Positions 57,875 through 64,000 of a DNA stretch of 64,000 bases are shown here, piece by piece. Origin of the DNA: Misgurnus anguillicaudatus (lineage: Eukaryota > Chordata > Actinopteri > Cypriniformes > Cobitidae); contig NW_027395284.1 of the NCBI RefSeq assembly GCF_027580225.2, positions 1,197,478 to 1,261,477 of the forward strand, written 5' to 3'. How positions within the stretch are numbered: position 1 is the stretch's first letter; each line of letters starts with the position of its first letter. The notes beneath the pieces are model-generated. The model saw only the letters and a program-made list of their open reading frames with translations. It made no database searches and was not told where the DNA came from. Made by a program: the position numbers and the translations under genes.

Positions 57875-58283
57875 AACCAGGTTCATCAAAAAGACATTGC
57901 TGGACAACCACCTAAAAGCTGCTGGTGAATAATCAGGCTATGCTGGTCCATCTAGTCCTGCCCCAAATCACCATAAACCAACCTGGATCAGCATGGATTT
58001 TGCAATGGGGTTGGAATGTTAGTGAGGTTCAATTTCAGTTAGATTGTTTCTGTCTCTCTTTTTCTCAGAAGTGCTTCATCAGGGATGCTTTCCCAACACT
58101 GACGCTTCCTCAGTGCACTGACTGACTGTCTCTCACCAGCCTTCCCAGCTAATCAACACATTCAGATTGACTTCACAAACAGTCACACCTGGACCAACCT
58201 TGAGCTTCTCATAACATGAAAAGTGCAATTTCTTTGCTGTGCCCTGTCCTTGCTCCCTCGCTTTAAACAACCACTTCAAAGCA
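57875..58283. other. No gene seen
   Basis: 57890-58020 has CTGGTCCATCTAG/AACCTGGATCAGCATGG-like words of an old dispersed repeat; the rest is featureless to me. Confidence 0.4.

Positions 58284-58345
<62 letters not shown>
58284..58345. repeat. (CT)n microsatellite
   Basis: About 60 bp of CT repeats with one TTT interruption. Confidence 0.95.
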
Positions 58346-58348
<3 letters not shown>

Positions 58349-58493
58349 ATGAGCCATAAGATTCAGGAAATGTGGCATTTATCAAAAGTGTTAGTAATGT
58401 ATTATTGAAATGATTCGAAACAGGACACAAAGACGTTGACCTCACTTCAGCTGGATGAACTTGGGGCATGGTTGAATGCCCACTGCACACCCA

Positions 58494-58686
58494 CCCTTAT
58501 GAAAATTAACCATTATTTTTTTTAGGTAAAAGTGTAGTTACTATCAGTAACCATGGTGTAAATATGTTTTTTGAAAACCATGGTTATCAAAACCATGGTT
58601 ATTTTGTGGTAACCATGGTTTTACTGCAGTAACCATAGTTTTTTTGGTTTAAACTGTAGTAAAACCATGGTTAATTTTCATAAGGG
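58494..58686. mobile_element. MITE (193 bp) built on AACCATGGTT words
   Basis: CCCTTATGAAAATTAACCAT is mirrored exactly by ATGGTTAATTTTCATAAGGG. The interior repeats AACCATGGTT/AAACCATGGTTA palindromes. A related stretch is at about 63740-63860. Confidence 0.8.
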
Positions 58687-58734
58687 CAGACGTCAATATT
58701 TAAACAAACACGAATGCAAAAGTCTCTTATGCTA

Positions 58735-59105
58735 GATACACACCAAGCGTGGGGCATCGCGTTACTCGCTCTAGATTACTTGCGGGATTTAACTTCGTGT
58801 CATGCGATTTTTTCGCTCGAGTTAAATATTTTCAGGTGAATAGCGCATGTTTTTGCGGCAAACTTGCCACCCATATCGCGTCATTTGCATCGCCCCACGT
58901 GGGGATGTGTCTGATCGTGTCTTTGCATTGACTTTGTATGTAATCTACTCGCGCAAATCGTTGAACTCACGTCTGCTGTAAACCCACAGTAATGCTACGT
59001 ACACACCAAACACGGGGCTATGCGTTACTCGCTCTAGATTACTCACTGGATTTAACTTCATGTCATGCAAATTTTTCACTCGCATCTGGTGTGAACCCAC
59101 AGTTA
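58735..59105. repeat. Partial direct duplication (about 260-bp offset)
   Basis: ATGCTA...TACACACCAA...GTTACTCGCTCTAGATTACT occurs at about 58730 and again at about 58991, with ATTTAACTTC and GTCATGC following in both. The second copy ends CTGGTGTGAACCCACAG. Confidence 0.75.
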
Positions 59106-60485
59106 GAGTTAAGACAGTCCCAGACAAAAGATTACCATTGTAAAACAATTGTCGCGATTTCTGTGAATGTGGCTCTTCATCAGTGGTCCTATGTCGTACA
59201 GTGAGCGATGTTCAAAGACGGCTGTTTTCCCGGTCTTTCGTCCAGGATAGTTTTCTGTCAGACATTCAGTATGATCAACGCAAAGTGTGTTCACTGCTAC
59301 GACCTGCGTACCAGTATTTGTTTAGCATTAGCACATGCTGGTGACGTTGCACGAATGTGTGACGCAGCCGTCGAAGCCTCCGTGTCATCAACGTACAGTT
59401 TACATGCTTGTCGTGGTAATATGGTAAAGATCTTATAGGAGCGCAAAAATCCTGCAGTGTATAAAGTTCAAGAGTAAACAAAGGTTAAGATTGGTAAATA
59501 TGATCGTTTTAGAAAGCGTAATGATCAAAATGATGGTTTATTCAAGTGTACAGCGGTTCAGGAGGCAAACACTGTCTGGATCACGTACAGTAGCTGTTTT
59601 ACAAGCCGCATGATGGGATTGTTTTTCCGGCTAGGTTGTCCTTGGCAGTAATTTCATCCTGAGCTTAATCCACTCTGCCCAAAATCAATATATGTGCTCA
59701 GAATCGCATCCAGGCCTCTCACCTAATCTTCTTGCAATTTACAGACAGATGCACGCATATGTGTGCAGACATGCACCAATTTACTCGCCCATACCCGCCT
59801 CTGACTCACACACACACATGGTAGCTGAAGCTGTGTTGCCTACAAACCATCGAGATGCGAACAGGCTCTGTCAGTCAAAGTAATGGAAGGTGATTAGGCA
59901 CAGAATGATCCTGTTACTGTGGGAAGACATGAAGATGGGATAGTGAAGGACTAACACACAGAAAGTCGAGAAAAAGTGTACTGTATCAAAGAGCACAGAA
60001 CAAAAGCGTATAATCTAATGCTAAGCAAAAGAAAAAAATGCCCATATAAACATTTAGATTGTATATATGGTTATTTTGTTTCATATGTTCAGTATCTAAG
60101 TCTTTGTGTGAAAGTGGGCGACTGTAACATCAACGTCATAGACCTTAACACTGATTGACGGATCTGTTCAAAGCATTGGAAATGCAAATGCAAAGGAATT
60201 TGCTATTCCAGATATTTGGCAGGTTCTATATGCGACGCTGAGGAAGTGAAATAGCAGGTGGATAATTGCTATTTAGTGAAGTTCATTTTCTCTATGCTGT
60301 TCAGATGCCCTTCAAACTGAAAAGGTTTTTCACTTCGGATAAAAATCGAACTTAAAAGGTTTATTGTGTGACTTTTAGAAGATTATATTGCATTTATGTC
60401 AAAACAATCTACATAAGTATATTATCATTATCATCTACATAACTATATTATCTGACCTTACATGATAAACTGTATTGTTGTATTA
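59106..60485. other. Low-copy sequence, no gene established
   Basis: Several 60-76-codon frames occur on both strands without recognised domains. 59690-59830 has a short (CA)n run. Confidence 0.35.
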
Positions 60486-60493
60486 CCTTAGAA

Positions 60494-60688
60494 CAGAGGT
60501 GTCCAAAGTCGGTCCTGGAGGGCCGGTGTCCTGCAGAGTTTAGCTAAAACTTCCCTCAACACACCTGCCTCAAAGTATCTAGTCTGCCTAGTAAGACCTT
60601 GATTAGCTGGATCAGGTGTGTTTGATTAGGGTTGGATTAAAACTCTGCAGAGACACCGGCCCTCCAGGAGCAGTATTGGACACCCCTG
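60494..60688. mobile_element. Palindromic hAT MITE (195 bp)
   Basis: CAGAGGTGTCCAAAGTCGGT at the left is mirrored (with changes) by ACTGCTCC...GGACACCCCTG at the right, and CTGGAGGGCCGGTGTC has its reverse complement inside the right arm. The exact 8-bp duplication CCTTAGAA flanks it (60486-60493, 60689-60696). Confidence 0.9.
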
Positions 60689-60753
60689 CCTTAGAATGAT
60701 CTGTTTTTATCTACATCCACCGGCAATCCCATTGTCCTGAGGCAGCTTCCATA

Positions 60754-60771
60754 TGGGTGATTCTCACGAAA
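60754..60771 (+). mobile_element. End of the TGGGTGATTCTCACGAAA family
   Basis: Matches the terminus of the 923-bp element at 17355. No opposite end is visible before the second gap, so it is truncated or interrupted by the adjacent fold-back element. Confidence 0.6.
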
Positions 60772-60812
60772 TCCAGACTTAGAAGGTGTCCAGCATCAGA
60801 AGCCCTTTACTA

Positions 60813-61287
60813 CAAAAAAATGATTTTCATGAAAACGTTTCTTAGTATTTTTGTCTTGTTTTCAGTAAAAATATCTAAAAATTCATAAATTAAGATGCTT
60901 TTTCTTGATGAGCAAAACGACCCAAGAAAATAAGTCTAGTTTTTAGACCAAAAATATCAAATTTAAGTGATTTTGTCCATAAAACAAGCAAAAAAATCTG
61001 CCAATGGGTGAAGCAAAAAAATCTTGAAAATTTTTCTTAAACACTAAATTCAAGAAAAAATCAAGAAAAATTTGCTTACCCCATTGGCCGTTTTTTTTTT
61101 GCTTGTTTTATGCACAAAATCGCTTAAATTTGCTATTTTTGGTCTAAAAACTAGACATATTTTCTTGGGTCGTTTTGCTCATCAAGAAAAATATCTTAAT
61201 TTAAGAATTTTTATATTTTAACAGAAAATAAGACAAAAATACTAAGAATTTTTTTCTTGAAAATCGTTTTTTGAAGCCATTTTTTTG
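60813..61287. mobile_element. Fold-back element (about 475 bp)
   Basis: The two halves are reverse complements over about 200 bp, sharing CTTGATGAGCAAAACGACCC, TTTTTAGACCAAAAATA and CATAAAACAAGCAAAAAAA with their complements. AT-rich and non-coding. Confidence 0.85.
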
Positions 61288-61638
61288 CACATAAGATTAA
61301 GGTCTGAACTTACTATAACCATTATTTTTAGAGGATTTAAAAAATATTACCTATAGAATTATTTACATTTTTTAGATTATCATTATCAAAAATGACCGCA
61401 ACATGATATTACATTAAAGGCGTTCTAAGCGAATCGGTGTGTTGATTTTTGAAATGTGTTTTCAAACAAACTGAGCGTAGTTAAGTCCTCCCCATCCCTT
61501 CCGTGTTTTCATGAACGCGCCCATACCCAACCCCCAAATCCTTCTTGGCGTTTATTGGCTGGAACACTTTGTTTTGTTTTGTGGTGCAGGTTTGGCCACT
61601 GTGTTTATATTGAAGTTTGGAGAGCCTGGGCTGTCTAC
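61288..61638. other. No gene seen
   Basis: A frame enters the gap from 61456 but has no recognisable protein content before the Ns. Confidence 0.4.
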
Positions 61639-62138
61639 NNNNNNNNNNNNNNNNNNNNNNNNNNNNNNNNNNNNNNNNNNNNNNNNNNNNNNNNNNNNNN
61701 NNNNNNNNNNNNNNNNNNNNNNNNNNNNNNNNNNNNNNNNNNNNNNNNNNNNNNNNNNNNNNNNNNNNNNNNNNNNNNNNNNNNNNNNNNNNNNNNNNNN
61801 NNNNNNNNNNNNNNNNNNNNNNNNNNNNNNNNNNNNNNNNNNNNNNNNNNNNNNNNNNNNNNNNNNNNNNNNNNNNNNNNNNNNNNNNNNNNNNNNNNNN
61901 NNNNNNNNNNNNNNNNNNNNNNNNNNNNNNNNNNNNNNNNNNNNNNNNNNNNNNNNNNNNNNNNNNNNNNNNNNNNNNNNNNNNNNNNNNNNNNNNNNNN
62001 NNNNNNNNNNNNNNNNNNNNNNNNNNNNNNNNNNNNNNNNNNNNNNNNNNNNNNNNNNNNNNNNNNNNNNNNNNNNNNNNNNNNNNNNNNNNNNNNNNNN
62101 NNNNNNNNNNNNNNNNNNNNNNNNNNNNNNNNNNNNNN
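61639..62138. other. Assembly gap of exactly 500 N
   Basis: Placeholder-length gap; frames crossing it are not interpretable. Confidence 0.97.
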
Positions 62139-62316
62139 TAGATTTGTGCTGTTTACAGGTATTCATCAAAAGCCCCTTATTCCCAGTTCAATTTAAGAGC
62201 GAATATCTATCGATTTTGGCGTTAAAAATAAAGTGCTTTGATTGATCTTTCGTCTTGCCCCCAACTCTAGATTACCTATTCATCTTTGTACATTGAAATT
62301 TCACAGTGTAATTCTT

Positions 62317-62330
62317 CTGCCACCTAGTGG
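62317..62330 (-). promoter_or_regulatory. Single CTCF-core-like motif
   Basis: CTGCCACCTAGTGG read on the minus strand is CCACTAGGTGGCAG, a full match to the CTCF core, preceded by GG as in the extended motif. It lies in non-satellite DNA and has the same orientation as the satellite motifs. Confidence 0.5.
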
Positions 62331-62659
62331 CCGGATGTCACTATATTAAACATTTTAAAGTTTCAGCACAGACTCGTTTATCTTAAATAACTTAACAGTA
62401 ATGGAGCACAGCGGAGTGTTTAATGCTGTAAAGGTAAAATACTAAATGTACAAAGAAATAAATACTAAAGGCTGAGAAAACACCTATTGCCCTCATTAAA
62501 GAGTATTCTGTCATTTAGGCCTATAGAGACAGAGCGCAGCGCGTCACAACCTGAAAACCACGCCCACCGGGGCGGAAAGCAATCCAACAGTCTCCATTGA
62601 CTTTGTATTGCAAAAGGCCGCCTCCTTGTCATTTCTGGCTTATAACAAAAAACTGAATA

Positions 62660-62815
62660 ATGCCTAAAAGCTGCTTTGGGACAATATGTACAGCTAACAA
62701 GCCAAAGAACACAGAAATAAGTTTTTATAAGCTGTCGAGCCGTAAAACCCAGCCTTTAAGGAGAATAAAGTGGATCGCCGATTACGTTTCCCCCTATTGG
62801 ACGCAGTTTTACTAA
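62660..62815 (+). pseudogene. THAP-domain N-terminal fragment, left arm
   Basis: A 51-codon frame starts MPKSCFGTICTANK and continues NTEISFYKLSS, with KWIADY near the end, then a stop. The MPxxC start, C-x4-C pair, N-terminal SFY motif and the conserved Trp of KW fit the first half of a THAP (C2CH) DNA-binding domain. The second half with the C-x2-H pair is missing, so it cannot fold as a complete zinc finger. It lies in an inverted arm of the 62523 element. Confidence 0.6.
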
Positions 62816-63086
62816 TAGGAGTACTATGAAAAGTTGCCTGTTTCCATTTCTGTGTCTAAACGCTCGTTTTTTGAAGTCGACAGCTTATAAAAAATTATTT
62901 ATTTATTTTTTTGGCGTGTTAGATGTACACCTTGTCACACAGCAGCTTTTAGGTATTATTCTGTTTTTAAGTTTAATCTGTAAATAAGTTTTTATAAGCT
63001 GTCGACCCCAAAAAACGAGCGTTTAAAGACACAAAAATGGATACAGGCAACTTTTCATAGTACTTCTATTAGTAGAACTGCGTCCA

Positions 63087-63224
63087 CTAGGGGGAAACGT
63101 AGTCGGCGATCCACTTTATTCTCCTTAAAGGCTGGGTTTTACGGCTCGACAGCTTATAAAAACTTATTTCTGGGTTCTTTGGCTTGTTAGCTGTACATAT
63201 TGTCACACAGCAGCTTTTAGACAT
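63087..63224 (-). pseudogene. THAP-domain N-terminal fragment, right arm
   Basis: A 45-codon minus-strand frame starting MSKSCCVTICTANK mirrors the left-arm frame and keeps the C-x4-C pair, SFYKLSS and KWIADY before a TAG stop. There are four amino-acid differences from the left arm in the shared part. The same interpretation applies: half a THAP domain. Confidence 0.6.
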
Positions 63225-63366
63225 TATTCAGTTTTTTGTTATAAGCCAGAAATGACAAGGAGGCGGCTTCTCGCAATACAAAGTCAATGGAGACGTTTGG
63301 ATTGATTTCCCCCCCGGTGGGCGTGGTTTTCAAATTTGCATAACGGCGCTCTGTCTCTATCCCCCC

Positions 63367-63573
63367 ATGTTACAAACCTGTACGAGTTTCTTTTGCTGAA
63401 CACAAAAGATAATGTTTATGAAATGTTATAAAATATTTATAAAAATGATTGTAAGCACACAGTTGATGTTACCTACTGACTTCCATTGTAGCCTATTTGT
63501 TTTTCCTACGGAAGTCATTGGGTGCCGTCAACGATGACCACATTTTCATTTTGGGGGGAACTATCCCTTTAAA
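63367..63573. mobile_element. Right part of an AGGGATAGTT-type TTAA MITE
   Basis: ACAAACCTGTACGAGTTTC to GGGGGGAACTATCCCTTTAA matches the common TTAA MITE (compare 26425-26758). The left end is separated by the THAP palindrome. Confidence 0.7.
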
Positions 63574-63739
63574 TCATGCAACCAGCAGTAAAACAAAATA
63601 AACAGATATCAGATATTACATCGATACTGACATATACCACGGCATTGGGTAATTTCCAATCACATACCATGATATTGACGTGAATTGGTTTTAGTTAGTT
63701 TTCCATCATGGTCAGCTCAGCTGGCCTCCATGTCCAATA

Positions 63740-64000
63740 CCTTTATAAAATCAGCAAAATGTGTTAAAATACTGTAGTATACTATAGAGGTTAGTATGGT
63801 TACCACATAATAACCATGGTTTTGAAAACTATGGTATTGAAAAACCATAGTTAAACCACACTGTAAAAAATACTTTGCTGCCTTAAAATTTTTTGTTAAA
63901 TCAACTCAGATTTACAAGTCATGTCAACAGAGATGAGTTGTCACAACTTATAAAATATAGTTGAGAAAAGTCAACTTAATTTTATACTCACCTGTAGTTA
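63740..64000. repeat. AACCATGG palindrome cluster and edge repeat
   Basis: 63780-63860 repeats TAACCATGGTTTTGAAAAC-like words as in the 58494 MITE. 63860-64000 (AAATCAACTCAGA, GAGTTGTCACAACTTAT, GAAAAGTCAACTTAA) is part of a dispersed repeat that continues past the window edge. Confidence 0.6.

Larger units (their letters stand above)
62523..63360. mobile_element. 840-bp palindromic element with THAP-coding arms
   Basis: The arms (62523 to about 62895 and about 62990-63360) are reverse complements over roughly 370 bp at about 93-95% by eye, ending ATAGAGACAGAGCGC on both sides. Each arm contains the same short frame with THAP-domain features. It appears to sit inside an AGGGATAGTT-type MITE, whose fragments lie on either side (62500-62520 and 63367-63573). 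A foldback or P/Kolobok-like origin is possible, since several transposase classes carry THAP domains. Confidence 0.75.

Overview
The window is vertebrate repeat-rich DNA, almost certainly from a cyprinid or closely related teleost. The basis is the mixture of element families: MITEs flanked by TTAA that begin AGGGATAGTT, hAT-type palindromic elements with 8-bp target-site duplications, a tRNA-derived SINE head plus a separate SINE tail, a Tc1-like transposon ending in CACTCACCTAAAGGATTATT, and cyprinid-type long inverted repeats. There are no bacterial operons, CRISPR arrays or rRNA genes. I found no host protein-coding exon I could defend. Nearly all open frames are 60-110 codons, scattered over both strands, and unlike any family I recognise.

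Layout. (1) 1-13183: a tandem satellite of seven units of about 1.6-2.3 kb running off the left edge and into a 500-N gap. Each unit has two diverged half-repeats (A and B), 2-4 copies of a 119-bp subrepeat (C), a terminal diverged copy (D), and a hairpin plus (TTA)n module. Each unit also carries up to eight same-orientation matches to the vertebrate CTCF core motif, 41 in all by my reading. (2) 13684-22400: low-copy DNA with several MITEs, including a PIF/Harbinger-like element sitting inside a SINE tail. (3) 22400-29520: nested transposons, comprising a solo LTR carrying two later insertions, a 1.6-kb hAT element, a BED zinc-finger relic, and TTAA MITEs with recognisable empty sites. (4) 29520-45500: low-copy DNA, a 1.25-kb hAT element, minisatellites (58 bp, about 190 bp, 21 bp), long inverted-repeat elements, and a 684-bp element flanked by an 11-bp direct repeat. 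(5) 45500-49300: AT-rich DNA holding a deleted Tc1-like transposon with a broken transposase. (6) 49300-57500: MITEs, a minus-strand solo LTR nested in another element, and a second 21-bp minisatellite related to the first. (7) 57500-64000: hAT MITEs, a fold-back element, a second 500-N gap, and an 840-bp palindrome whose two arms each encode the N-terminal half of a THAP domain.

Nothing here forms a pathway or operon. The most interesting material is the satellite with its ordered CTCF-like motifs and co-varying hairpins, the THAP palindrome, and the pair of related 21-bp minisatellites. Nested insertions with intact target duplications let several elements be ordered in time from sequence alone. 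All family names rest on terminal motifs and target-duplication lengths recalled from general knowledge; no database search was run.
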